From: Anadara kagoshimensis
Lineage: Eukaryota; Mollusca; Bivalvia; Arcoida; Arcidae
Length of the DNA: 64,000 nucleotides
Reading direction: 5' to 3'
NCBI GenBank assembly: GCA_021292105.1
Contig: CM037861.1
Span: forward strand, 59,813,245-59,877,244
Each line of letters starts with the position of its first letter. Position 1 is the first letter of the stretch. Positions 45,826 through 58,012 of the stretch are shown here, piece by piece. The position numbers and the translations under genes are program-made. The notes beneath the pieces were generated by a model, which worked only from the letters and a program-made list of their open reading frames with translations, searched no databases and was not told the origin of the DNA.

Positions 45826-46767
45826 TTGATATTGCGATCGTACTTTTAACTTGGTATATATTTTCTACATTGAAGTTATCCAATGGATCTCGAATGATCT
45901 CTACGAGACATTTACATGTATAACATTGAACCAACACTATTTTCTATCAATTTCATTATAATGGCTGTCACGCTAAAACCGACTAAAGATTTTCCCATGA
46001 CATCGTCTGTCATGTCACCGTCAGATGATGACAAACTGTTATCTTTTTGAGCTTGTGGACGTGGGTATACATACATTATTGGATAATTGAACATTACCGT
46101 AAATTTGCTGGACAAAGAATGACATGTACAATATATTGTTTACTAATAAACAAAAACAAAAAATATTGACCTGATTCTTTGACCCATGTAACATTTGTTT
46201 CTGCACAATTAGAAAACCCAAACGGTTCAAGTCGTAATCCAACAACGCAAAGTAAGGAAATTGTGACTGGATTAAAGTATAGTTTGTTTGAATTTCATCA
46301 AACTTTATACACTCATTGACGTTCTTGCATGGAATGTGTTGGTAAATGTTAATCGAAAAAATATTATATACATACTAGTAATTGGTATACAGCACAATGA
46401 CTGAAATTCATAATGTATGGTATTTTATACAAGCATTGCCCTAATTCAAGTATTTTTGTGTATAATACTGTTTAATTTACAATCCGCACTGTTTGGATGT
46501 CTTCCTGTGTACCATGTAATGTCCCTTCAGCAATGTCCGTTCACGATTTAAAACAAATTATTTAAACTTAAATATTTTATCTACGATGGCAAGCATTCCT
46601 TTTATATAATATATTATCATTCATCGTGGTTTCAGTGAAACAAACAGTGGACAGTCGTAGATTGATATTGTCTTTTCGTGTACAAGATAAAATCTCGATA
46701 TTTTACGTTATGCATTTGTTTTATGACAATACAGAATAAACAACTACAATGACACCATTTAAAAGCG

Positions 46768-47318
46768 TATAATAAAAAACAAACATACTAACCCATATCC
46801 GAATAACAATCCAGAAGCAAAGTAAAACTTTGGAACTGACAAGTTATACACGTGAACTTCCACCAGTGAAGTGAGGCCGGGTGCTCCGGAAGATGAAGCA
46901 CGTCCTGTTTAGCTATCTACACCCGCCACGTGTGAAATCAAAATTGTGTGAAAGGAACATGGAACTATGAGACGTCAAAAATATCCAGGGCAATCTTGGA
47001 CGCAGTGACATCAAACTTGTCAACAATAGTGTGATGACGGCAATAAACCTTTTTGAAGGCCTTGATAAACCTAGGCTTGCAATATCCCTGAGTCAACAAT
47101 TTATTTGCAAGCAGCCTACTTCGTTGTACAAAGTCCCCGTAGTGGGAACAAGCTCTACCATAGCGTATTAATTGGGAAACAAATACACCATAAGCACTAG
47201 AAGCAGGTATATTGCTGCATAAAAAGGAAAGTTGACAATAGAAAAATTGAAGTCATCACGATTGTCATAAAGTTTCAAATGTAGCCTTTCGTGTGCGTCA
47301 TAATGCAGGTATAAATAT
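46768..47318 (-). mobile_element. 5'-truncated PLE insertion present only in copy A
   Basis: The reverse strand holds the complete tail (AAAAACAAACATACTAACCC to TTTAGCTATCTACACCCGCC) and RT coding end up to the region equivalent to 22215 (GTAGCCTTTCG and CAGGTATAA). Copy B has uninterrupted sequence at 55430-55450 (CACCATTCAAAATGTAATTT). A possible degenerate target duplication is AAAAGCGTATAAT on the left and AAAATAGTTTATT on the right. Confidence 0.88.
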
Positions 47319-48839
47319 AAAATAGTTTATTGTTTAGTAAGTTTCCACAAATAGTCATATATGTTCACTATTTTTTCACTATTTCTAATCCACTGTGGTC
47401 GAAATTATGGAATTTATAATTAGGAGTCTGAATATTTTAATATCTTTATTTTATTTCTATTTATTTCTTTTGTGTCCTGTTTCTTGTCTCTTTCTGTTTT
47501 CCCTATTGGCAAGTACATACATTATCGGTTGCGAATTAATTAGTTGCGCATTATTTCAAATATTACGAAACTAAATTGTTAGTTTGTTTTTCAAAGAAAG
47601 GTGACCAAGAAGTGACACTAAATCGAAACAATAATAATCATGTAAAAAAGATACACGTTATAGAACCAAAGCTATTTCAATTGAATGTCACCAACTGCTA
47701 ACGAAAAGAATAATAAAGATTTATTTGTATTTTTTTAAACATTTAATTTTCGTTGTATCATTTTTGTACTTTGTATTTACCAAATGAGTAAACTGATCAG
47801 TAAAGCGCCGTAAATACTTCCATTTGTTTATAATGATGAGATATTTTTTCTATGATCTTTAAGCTTGTATGAGCCCATTATGTGGATTAGTTATTAAACT
47901 GCCTTTCTAAACGTTTTTTGTGCATCTTTGAAATCATTTATAATCTCATAGGATTTAAAAGACTCTGTGTTATACATACTATTGGTACTTTAGATTCGCC
48001 GAATCAAGCCTACAGCTAAAAGACCTGATTAAGAAGTAATTAGCATTAATTAAGCCACAAAGAGTACCATCGGAGCAAAACATTCCATTAACAGATAAAA
48101 AACAGAAAATATACATAATGCACCGGTCATAATGGTGTCAAGTTTTGCTGACGCGTCAATACACCAACTATATTTTCTATTTGTAGTCACTCCATGATCC
48201 ATGTAAATTTTGTCAACAGCGAGATCAAATTTGGACTCATTTGAAGCTATTAATTTGGTTGTAGAATCGAAATCGATTTTTGTTGCAATCCACACTTAAT
48301 TATTTTAATAATGATCTCAGTCAATTACTTTTTATAAGTTTAGGTGTCCAATTTCAGTGAAATGTTGTAATTTAACCAGATTAACTGACTTATTTTATAT
48401 AAAATTCCTTTCCATACATGAGTGTGTGTATGTTCATAAAACATAACAACAACGACACACAATTTTGTATATAACACTCCGTGCACAGATAGTACCAACG
48501 TTTTAAAGTCGAAAAACGACAAATCCATGTTTCTTAGAGTATTAGTCTTTTAATTAACAGTCTAATTTTACCTTGACGTTCTCTTTGTTTGTTATTTTGA
48601 GGATATTGATAAACCTAGAGTTGCCATACACTGATTTTGTATCCATTGCGATAACATCTACATTTGGGAATTAAGAATACATGCACTACTTGCTTCCCAA
48701 ATTCTTTTATATGATCGAATTAAATAAAAATGGAATTTAAATGCTATTAGTTCGTTTGTGTTTTATTTTGAGTATGTATAAAACGAATCTCTAATGGAAA
48801 CAAAAAATTGTTGTATGTCGTATAGGACTGTATGGGATA

Positions 48840-49330
48840 AACATGACATAAAAAACTATGATGGATACTATTTATTGTGATATTAAAAAAAGAATTCCGA
48901 TTGAAAACTCATTTATGATCGTTTTTGCGGTAAAAAGAACAGTTTAAGATAGCAGTGACATAAAAAGTATGATGAATATAATTTCTTACAATATTAAAAA
49001 ATATCGTATATTGAAAATTTGTGAATTTAATTTGTGGTTAACGGAGTAATTTTAAAAGATAGCAATGCCATAAAGAAATGATGTGTTCAATTTATAAAAG
49101 TCTTTCAAATTAATTGAAACTTGTTTTTCCGATTAAAACTTCATTTGTGGTCTGTCATTATTTGTGGTAAAGGGAATCTGTTATAATAATAATGGCATAA
49201 CAGTTATGACGATTGCGACATAAAGATTATGATAAATGTCAGTGCTTGTTACATTAAAAGTATATGCGATTGTAAACTCATTTGGGACTGACTAGTACTT
49301 GTGGTAAACGGAACTGTTAAAGATAATGTA
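48840..49330 (+). repeat. Tandem repeat of about 125 bp, four units, in copy A
   Basis: Units share ATGATGAATA, TTATTGTGATATTAAAAA, GATTGAAAACTCATTT, TTTGTGGTAAACGGAA and AAGATAGCAGTGACATAAA. The same array exists in copy B (57010-57490), so it predates the large duplication. Confidence 0.8.
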
Positions 49331-49655
49331 AAATTTATGATTTATACTGTATAACTTCCCGCCCGTGTAGAAGAACGATTTAATTTGAAATATAAGTTCA
49401 GATTATCACGTTTTCACCATAAACAAAGTAATGTTATCTCAAAATATTAATTAATGACTTGAGATATTAGCGAATTCATTTTCTAGGGGTTTTATCGACC
49501 TAGTTTTAAGACATTACTTTTCTTTCCTTACATATATAAAAATCGTAATTTTAGAGCTAAGGTATTATCTGGAGTAATTAGATTTTTATATTTTTTATAT
49601 TCTTTCTGAAATATCATTACATAAAGAGTATATTAAACTCATATACTGTTTATTT

Positions 49656-49699
49656 CACACACACACACACACACACACACAACACCACACACACACACT
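49656..49699. repeat. (CA)n microsatellite, interrupted
   Basis: CA runs of about 13 and 6-7 units separated by ACAACACC. The equivalent position in copy B (about 57812) lacks the array. Confidence 0.95.
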
Positions 49700-50059
49700 G
49701 TTTGCTAATGTGATCGTAGGCTTGACCTTGTAATGCATATTTCGGAAAGAAATTATCAAATGGATCTCGATTTGTTTCTGCGCGACAGGTATAACGTTGG
49801 AACAATAATTCATCATAATTGCTTTTACGTTGAAACCAACCTCTATATTAATACCGTAGAAATCCCAATCCCTCTAGATGCAATATTTAATTGGATGTAT
49901 TAGTTTATTCTATAAACTATTATTTTATACTTTGAAGTCAAAATGTTGCAGTGTGTATTAAGTGATTATTGAAATAAATCTGTTAGTATGATGTACCTGT
50001 ATCAAAAATTACCCTAGATATATATTTGACGTCCAATAATCATGTGCTCCTTCCATTAA

Positions 50060-51022
50060 AAATTTTGATTACACACGTAGCGGCTGTAGTAAGCTAATCA
50101 GGAGGTGACTCTCCTTCCGGTACACCCGGCCTCACTTCCCCGATGAAAAGCGTAATAGTCCAAGAGATCATTGCTAAAATCCGGGTGAACGAGGCCAAAA
50201 GGTTTGAGGGTTGATTTTTGTAGGAAAATAAAAATTCCAGATTTTGAAGCATTTTGTGGCAAAAACAACACAAAAATGTTCATTCTATCATTCATTGTGC
50301 ACACATAATAGATTAAAATGCAAAACATCCTGACAGTTTTCCGATTTTGTGTCAAAATTTTAAAACAACGTTTTGTTTTAAACACTTATTGGTAAGCATG
50401 GGCCAAAATAATGAATTTTTGACATTTTTGTATTTTTGGGGCAGGGGAAACAAAATAATTTGCTACGGTATTAAGGTTCCATATTTCCGAAGTTTTGTAA
50501 CACTTTTATCTAAAGGACTACAAAGGCTTTATAAAAATATATAGTTTGACATATTTAATGCATAAACAACAGATTTACAAGAATCGAAAGACGGTAGATA
50601 TGGTAAAAACGCAGTTTACAGCATCGATTTTATCGCTTATTTTAAAATTTTGACACAAAATTGGAAAACTTCAGGATGTTTTGCATTTTAATCTATCATG
50701 TGTCCACAATGAAAGATAGCATGAACATTTTTGTGTTGTTTTTGCCACAAAATGCCTCAAAATCTGGAATTTTTATTTTTTACCAAAATTAAACATTGGC
50801 AGAGGCTTTTCTTCAAAAACTGTTTCTGATTAAAAAATCGGAAACGATTTGACGCGTAAGAAATTGGTTTTCAGTAACTAGGGACATTTTCCTACAGGAA
50901 TCAACCCTCAGACCTTTTGGCCTCGTTCACCCGGATTTTAGCCATGATCTCTTAGACTATAAGTTTTAACTTTGTTTTGGGTTGATGATTTGGACATGGA
51001 GTGGTACGTTTGTTATTTGTAG
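50060..51022 (+). mobile_element. PLE 3' tail split by a foldback element
   Basis: Left part at 50060-50156 (ACACGTAGCGGCTGTAG, GGTACACCCGGCCTCACTTC). Right part from 50960 (AAGTTTTAACTTTGTTTTGGG, GACATGGAGTGGTACGTTTG). Removing 50157-50962 restores a continuous tail matching copy B at 57870-58010. Confidence 0.85.
50157..50959. mobile_element. 803-bp foldback element with TAA target duplication
   Basis: Ends TAGTCCAAGAGATCAT and its inverse ATGATCTCTTAGACTA. The inverted arms continue through CCGGGTGAACGAGGCCAAAA and inner arms around 50235-50365 versus 50635-50790 (AATGCAAAACATCCTGA and its inverse). TAA occurs at 50154-50156 and 50960-50962. A 3-bp TAA/TTA duplication is typical of PIF/Harbinger transposons, so a non-autonomous member of that group is likely. 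The 95-codon minus-strand frame at its left end comes from the arm. Confidence 0.85.
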
Positions 51023-51635
51023 ATCATCTTACGTTTGATTGATCAATCGTGGTAGATCGGAATTTCGAGACTCAAGTCAATTAAACAGAAAATTCGACAG
51101 TCATTGAATAATCCTTTTTGGACTAGACCGATAACCCTATAATCAAGGGAGGCATCCGAAAAAAACAGCAGTTCATTTAAAATATTAACAATACCAATTG
51201 AATTCCTATGATGAACTCATTGTAGAAAATCTGGGACATTTGACGATTTTCCACATACATAATGCGTATGAATACACCTAAATCAAAGATTGGGGATTCT
51301 CATGACCCACTTTTATCAATCTATCTATACATTTGGGATTTTTAACAAATTCAACATTTAACAGTTGTAAATTAACAATTAATATGAATTTGTAACTTTG
51401 TTTGTCATTCGAATATAATTTTATGAAATCTTCTTTTGTTTGCAGAGTACTATTTTAAGCCGTCTATTACGTCACGTCATCATTAAGTAGGCGAGAATGG
51501 TCTTTTTTTGACATATTTGCTGTTTTAAGAATGTTTATATTGCCGACAGATTCGGTATTTACCGGTTTTTCTTTCTTATTTGTATGACGCAATCAAGACG
51601 TTTGTAAAAAGAATGATTAGAAAAAATTGTAAATA

Positions 51636-51748
51636 TAAGAATTGACTTTCTTTTTATTCCGGGATATCTTCGCAGTTCATAAGATGTGCTAGTTTTGAAT
51701 TCTGGGTCATCACTTGATGTCCCGGAATAAAAAGAAAGTCAATTCTTA
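51636..51748. mobile_element. Perfect 29-bp-arm hairpin element
   Basis: Positions 51636-51664 and 51720-51748 are exact inverted copies containing TGACTTTCTTTTTATTCCGG, with a 55-bp loop. Copy B has no equivalent: CAATATAGAGTGTTTGTGACC at about 58187 passes straight through. The region 51180-51635 is also longer than copy B. Confidence 0.8.
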
Positions 51749-52099
51749 AGTGCTTGTGACCACCTTACTGCTCACAATATGTAAACAATTTTATCACATT
51801 TAGCATTTCTGTCAAATGTCTTTATAATCTTTGAAGGAGCGATTGGTTGGGCAATAAACACAGTTTTAAAACAAATATTTTCTTTAACATTGGTATACCA
51901 TGATGGCAGATACCAGTTACAACATATATAACAATTTCATTTGTGCTAATACGATTCATAAGGGGCAAATCCACCTACATAATTTTCTTACACGATTTGT
52001 TTTTTAACCTATAAACCTTTCCTGTTAACCTAATGAAAGTATGTCTAGTTTCATGAAAATTCTGAAGGGTAGGAACCGGTAATAACTAGCCTCTAACTC

Positions 52100-54090
52100 A
52101 CACAGTCTGACGGACGATAAAAATGGTGATTTCTATTGATCGACGGTACTTATTTTAAGTAAGACATCAAGTTGCTAAATCTGTACTTTGTTTAACCAAA
52201 GGTCTCAGTTCTGATTATACATTTGTCTATTTGTTTGGTGGTGTATTTAGAAGTTACATAGTTCTGTATCACATGTCAGAAGAGACTTATTTAATATAGT
52301 GAACGACACACATTAATTAGTTACATTGCAGAGTGTTAGACGGTCTTTATAAACTAGTGACCGGGTCATGACTTATTGCTTATCTAAAGTAATTTATAAA
52401 CCTTCACACGTCCAGTGGTTTTTAATGAATTTGTGCCTAAGTAATACCTTTAAGGTTAAGGTTACTGTGACTGCAAATTTAAAAGTTAAAAAAATACACA
52501 ATACATAAGAATCAAATGTGCAAATTTGAAAATTTGAGAGAATAACTTAAAACGAACCATGTAGATAAAAGTCATGGTGAAAATTGATAGTAAATTTATT
52601 TTCCTTGAACACAAATACACGTACCCAACTGCATATTAAAAAAATTGCAAAGTTGAAATCTCTGTGAAGGATTTCAAGCTTAGCTTATGTCATTGCAATA
52701 CGTCTGTCACTGTATGATTTCGTGTGTCAAAATAGAGTATAGTATAAAGATTTCAAGTCGACACACTTTTCGATCATTGCTTTTATTTCAGTTCATAAAA
52801 TCTCCAAAAATAAACAATAACCCGTACATGATTCGTAAGCATAGATCTACATTTCTGTCACATTGTTATGATTCGTAAGCATAGATCTACATTTTCTGTC
52901 ACATTGTTATGATTATTTGAAGAAATGCAATTTACTCAATTAAACATATACTAATCGATGTTTGAATCACAATCCAGGAGCAAAAAACAAACTTTAAAAC
53001 TTACAAAGGTTAAACACATGAATGTCCACCGGGGAAGTCAGCCTGGGTGCTCCAGAAGGGTAAGCACTTGACTAATTCATGGCTAGTTTCTTGAATTTTT
53101 ACAGAGCAGAACCAGTTATGGATTGACATTTTATTATCACATAGATATGGACGATAAAAATGGTGTTTACTTTTGACAGATGAATTATCAATTTATTTAG
53201 CGTCACGTATCAAGTGTCAAAATTTGTTGTTCACTCGGAAGTGTCAGTTATGTTTAATTCCACACAAGTGTCAAAATATAATGCTTCTTTGATCAGAAGT
53301 GTCAATAATGTTGTTTATCTTATTTGTCTGTCGTGTGTTTTGGAGCTACAATTTTTCTACGTTCTTATCAACATTTAATTGATTTCTAAATAGACTTATT
53401 TCATCTCATATGAATGGCACCATAAAATCAAATTGCCGTTCCTCTCTCTGTGTAGTCGTGTTTATACAGTAGTAACCGGGTCATAACCTATGATCTTATA
53501 AAATCACATAGTCAGTGTTGTGAGATGACTTTGAACCAACTGATATCTTGAAGGTCAAGGACACGGCACTGTTTAAGTGAAAACATTTTCTCTATTATTG
53601 ACCTTATTAGTTTGTATCTGGGTTTCATGAAAATCCATAGAAAGCAGAAACTGGTTTAGTCACATTATGTAAAGTCGATCAGCGTGTTGATTCTCTTTTT
53701 GGGCCAACACATTTATTTTAAGACAAATATCAAGTGTCAAAATTTGTTGTTTGTTTAACCAAAGCTATCAGGTGTGTATCTTAAAATTTGTTTTTGGTTT
53801 GTCTGTTAGTTGTTTTGTCGTGAATTTGAAGCTGTAAAATTCTATAGATTCTTGAAGAGACTAATTTAATAACTAGTACTAAGTGTGAATGGCACAAATA
53901 ATTTAATTATATTGCCGTCTCCCTCCGCGTCTATCTCATGTGTACATGTGTTTATAAATTAGTGACCAGGTCATTACCTAATGTTGACCTGATGTAATTT
54001 TATAAACTTTCACACGTTTGGTGTTGTGGAATGATCATAAAACCAGGTTATATCACGGAGGTCATGGTCACGCAGAATGCATTTTTAAAA
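52100..54090 (+). repeat. Three internal sub-repeats in copy A
   Basis: Sub-repeats at about 52130-52480, 53150-53590 and 53690-54075 each carry, in order, a TCAAGTGTCAAAATTTG-like start, TTGTCTGT, GAAGAGACTAATTTAATA, ATTGCCGTCTC, GTGACCGGGTCATAACC and TTGAAGGTCAAGG. The same sub-repeats recur in copy B and in the partial unit at the window end. Confidence 0.8.
52940..53072 (-). mobile_element. PLE 3' tail, shared by copies A and B
   Basis: Reverse tail (ATATACTAATCGATGTTTGA, CCACCGGGGAAGTCAGCCTG, GCTCCAGAAGGG). The same insertion is at 59440-59572 in copy B with matching flanks, so it predates the duplication. Confidence 0.8.
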
Positions 54091-56514
54091 ATATGTTCTC
54101 ATGGTTATATATATCAACCCCTATAGAAAAGTTCTAGTTTTAGTCTAATTGTATTGTCTTTTAAAATACTTTAATTTTAATATTTTTAATTTCACAGGCT
54201 AATGGTACACATTAAGAATGTCGCCTACCAGTTGATATATTTAACTCATTAATTACGTTACAATAATCTCTGTATAGATAATAATAAAGATTTATGTTGA
54301 ATTCCTATACGAATAATAAATAAGTAATGACATTACAATCTTACTTTAAATTGTTAATTGATTTTTTTTCTCATGGGGCGAAAATTTCATTCCAGAATGA
54401 AGGATGAGAAGGAAGTTAAGATTCTTACTAACAATATTTTAATTTTGCAGCAGTAGACTGCGGTTTAGAAATACAATTCCCAATTGAAGTAGTTCTCAGA
54501 CTATGGTTTTTTAAAATACTGAAATGATAAAATAGAATGATTAAAATCTATAATTAATTTTACAAAATCCACCAAAAACATTAAAAATTTTGTTAATTGT
54601 TTTTAGCGATGAAGTGAATCTCTACTTTCTAAATACTTTGTAGTTAGTTTTACTATACAAATTAACGATGAAAATGATGTCAAATGACAGCTTTTGTGGA
54701 CTTTATGTTCGTTACGCAGTTACAGTTGCGGGAGCAGTCATGAGCTCTCATGTGCTTAAATGGAAGCGAAGAACTCGCTAAAGTGTAATACAATGGTATG
54801 ATTGATTTCTTTTAAATAACTACGTTAAAATTAATTTTAAATGTACAATTTGAATACCCGAGGGAATAACTTTAAAGAAATTTTAATGGGTTTAAGTTAT
54901 GTTCAAAATCAATAGTTAATATATTTCTTATTAGAAAATTAGCCCAATATATTACCCAAGTAATGTGCACGTGATTTTATCTTTTTAAGTTTATGTCTAA
55001 ACAAAGGTACATATACCTCAACTGCACTTTTAATCAGATGGCCCAGCACATTCACAAATCGCAAAGTAGCATGTTCAAAAATTGCAAAGTTTTAAGTTCT
55101 ACCCATGTCATATTAGCTCAAATGGCAATAGCCATTTGTGTTTATAGTATGCCTGTGTGATTGACTTAGTTGTAGTGTAATAATACTGCTCAAATTACAA
55201 GCTGTGTGGTTTAGGTGTTTTGTTGCGAACTATATAATGTCTGTTCAGAATTTTAAACAAACTATGGTAAATATTCCTTTCATATAATATAGTGTCATTC
55301 ATCCATGTGGTTTTGGCGAAAACAAACAGTGGACATTCGTAGATGTATTGTCTTTTCATGTACAAGATGAAATCTTCAGATTTTATATTATGCCTTTGTT
55401 ACGAGGAATTAATGATAAACGGCTATAATGACACCATTCAAAATGTAATTTATTGTTTTATTAGGGTCCACAAATAGTCATAAAACTGTACCACTATGCA
55501 CTATTTTTTCACTATTTCTAGTCCCCTGTGGTCCAAAGTATGATTTTTATAATTAGCAGTCTTAATATATTAATATATTTACTTTATTTCTATTTACTTC
55601 ATTTGTGTCTTGTTTCTTGTCCCTTTCTATATTCCCTATTGCCAAGTACATACTTTATCAGTTGCAATTTGAATGAGCATCATTCTGAATCTTCTGAACT
55701 TGAATTATTTGCACTTTCTTAACGGGAAGTTGATCAAACAGTGACACAAAATCGAAGATAATATTTACGTCAAAAGGCGCACATTATAAAATTAGACATC
55801 TTTAACCTAAATGTCAATTGCTAACGAAAAGAATAATAAATATTTCATAAGTAAATAAAACGTTTATTTTCGTGATATCTTTACCAAATGCAGCTGTGGA
55901 CTTATCAGTTAAGCGCCGTACATACTAAAATTTGTCCACTGTCATGTAACGCCAAAACATGTCATTAGCAAACAAAAGGCAAAAATATACACAATGCACC
56001 GGTCCTAATGGTGTAAAGTTTATGCGGACGCCTCAATACAACAAATATGTTTTCTATTCATAGTCTCCTTCTCTATGTTCCATAATAGTATTTCTGAACG
56101 GAAAACCTTTCTTTAAAAATTGTTGTAAATTTGGTCTAAAGCAAAGTAAAATATGGACTCATTTGGTTGTAGAATCAAAATCGATTTTTATTGCAATCCA
56201 CAATCAATTACTTTTCTTAATTATCTCAATCAATTTTTTTTATAATTATAGTTGTCGAGTTTTAGTGAAATGTTGTAATTTAACCCGATTTACTAACTAA
56301 ATTTATATAAAATTTCTTTCCATATATCACGTTGTGTTGTGAGTGTGTGTGTACAAAAATACCGATAACTATACACAATTTTGTATATAACACTTCATGC
56401 GCAGATAGTGCTCACGTTGTAAACTCGAAAAAACAGCAAATTCATATTCCTAAGAGAATTAGGCTTCCCATTAACAGTCTAATTTTACCAAAACTATGGT
56501 CTCGTCGTTTGTTA

Positions 56515-56825
56515 CATCAACAACATGTCAATCCATTTCCGAATCACAATCCTTAAGCAAAGTAAACACTGACTGACAAAATACGTTATATGTGAAATAC
56601 CACAAGGAAGTGAGGCTCTGTGAGTGTTTACTATAAGTGAAAGCACCTTTTGTTTAATAAGTTCGAAGCGCCATGTGTGGAGTCAAAATTGAGAATAAAA
56701 TAAACTATGAGAGACATATGGAGAATAATTTTGGATACAGAGACAACACACTTATCAATAGTATTGTGATGATGGCAACGCTTTGAAGGTATTGATAAAC
56801 CTAGGGTTACAATACACTGATTTGG
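56515..56825 (-). mobile_element. 5'-truncated PLE copy, largely deleted in copy A
   Basis: Reverse strand: CAATCCATTTCCGAATCAC, ACCACAAGGAAGTGAGGC, TAGTATTGTGATGATGGC and TTGATAAACCTAGGGTTAC. Copy A keeps only the RT end (TTGATAAACCTAGAGTTGCC near 48610) beside a shared TCTAATTTTACC flank, so most of the insertion was deleted there. Confidence 0.75.
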
Positions 56826-57009
56826 CATCCATTCTGATAACATCTACATTTGGGATTTTTAGAATACCTGCACTACTTGCTTCTCAATTTCTTTTATATG
56901 ATAAAATTAAGTGAAAATAAAGTTCCCATGCTATTAGTACGTTTGTGTTTTGTTTTCAGTATTTATAAACCGAATCTCTAATGGAAACCATGATTTGTAG
57001 TACGTATAG

Positions 57010-57490
57010 AACTGTATGAGATAAAACTATTTCTTGTGATATTAAAAAAAATAATTCCGATCGAAAACTCATTTATGATCGTTATTGCGGTAACGAGAAC
57101 AGCTTAAGACAGCAGTGACATAAAACTTTTAATGAATATAATTTCTTACAATATTAAAAAGAAATATCCTGCATTGAAAATTTCATTTGCGAATTTTATT
57201 TGTGGTAAAAAGAAGTGTTTTAAAAGACAAGAATACCATAAAAGATTTATTCAATTTATAAAAGTCTTTAAATCAAATAAAAACTCGTTACCGACTAAAA
57301 GTGCATTTGTGGCCTGCCTGTGTTTGTGTTAAAGAGAATCGTTTATAATAACAATGACATAAAACTATGATGAATTCGACATAAAGATTATGATAAATGT
57401 CAGTGGTTGTTATATTAAAAGTATTTGCAGATGTAAACTCATTTTCGAGCGGCAGATATTTTAGTAAACGGAACCGTTAAAGATAACGTT
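57010..57490 (+). repeat. Tandem repeat of about 125 bp in copy B
   Basis: Same array as 48840-49330: TGATATTAAAAAAAATAATTCCGA, CGAAAACTCATTTATGATCG and following units. Confidence 0.8.
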
Positions 57491-57869
57491 GACATAAACG
57501 TTTTTGATTTATACTGTATAACTTCCCGTCCGTCTAGATCAACGATTTAATTTGAAATATATAAGTTCAGGTTATCATGTTTTTACCATAAAAAAGTAAT
57601 ATAACTTCAAAATATTAATTAATGACTTAAGATATTAGCGAATACATTTTCATGGTTTTTATCGACCTAGTTTTAAGACATTACTTTTCTTTTTCTTACA
57701 TAAACATAAAAATCGTACTTACAGAGCTAAGGCATTATCTGGAGCAATTCTATTTTTTATTCCATCTGAAATATCATTACAAAAAGAGTATATTACATTT
57801 ATACACTGTTTATTTATGTTACCCTGGATATATATTTGATGTCCCATAATCACGTGTTTCTTCCATTCC

Positions 57870-58012
57870 AGATTTCGATTACACATGTGGCGGGTGTAGT
57901 TAGCTATAGGAATTGACTACCCATCCCGAGCATCCTAGGTGAAAGATTAAAGTTTTAATCTTGTTTTTGGTTAATTATTTGGACATGGATTGGTATGTTT
58001 GTTATTGGTTTA
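57870..58012 (+). mobile_element. PLE 3' tail, uninterrupted counterpart of 50060-51022
   Basis: ACACATGTGGCGGGTGTAGTT, CATCCCGAGCATCCTAGGTG, AAAGTTTTAATCTTG and GACATGGATTGGTATGTTTG. It is the empty site for the foldback element in copy A. Confidence 0.8.

Larger units (their letters stand above)
46440..55170 (+). repeat. Large direct duplication, copy A
   Basis: Aligns in order with 55190-62700 at an offset of about 8.75 kb near its start. Paired blocks include 46620/55270 (AAACAAACAGTGGACA), 47350/55470 (CCACAAATAGTCATA), 47980-48290/55970-56200, 48840-49330/57010-57490, 51040/58040 (GTAGATCGGAATTT) and 52100-52480/58540-58935. No coding frame spans both copies, so this is a noncoding segmental or satellite-like duplication. 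Ends are approximate. Confidence 0.85.

Noticed and set aside
45723..45923. 66-codon frame with hydrophobic residues.
   Set aside because: It starts inside a PLE 3' tail, which is noncoding in all copies.
48840..49330. Regular repeats as a possible CRISPR array.
   Set aside because: Units are degenerate tandem repeats without unique spacers, in a eukaryotic context.
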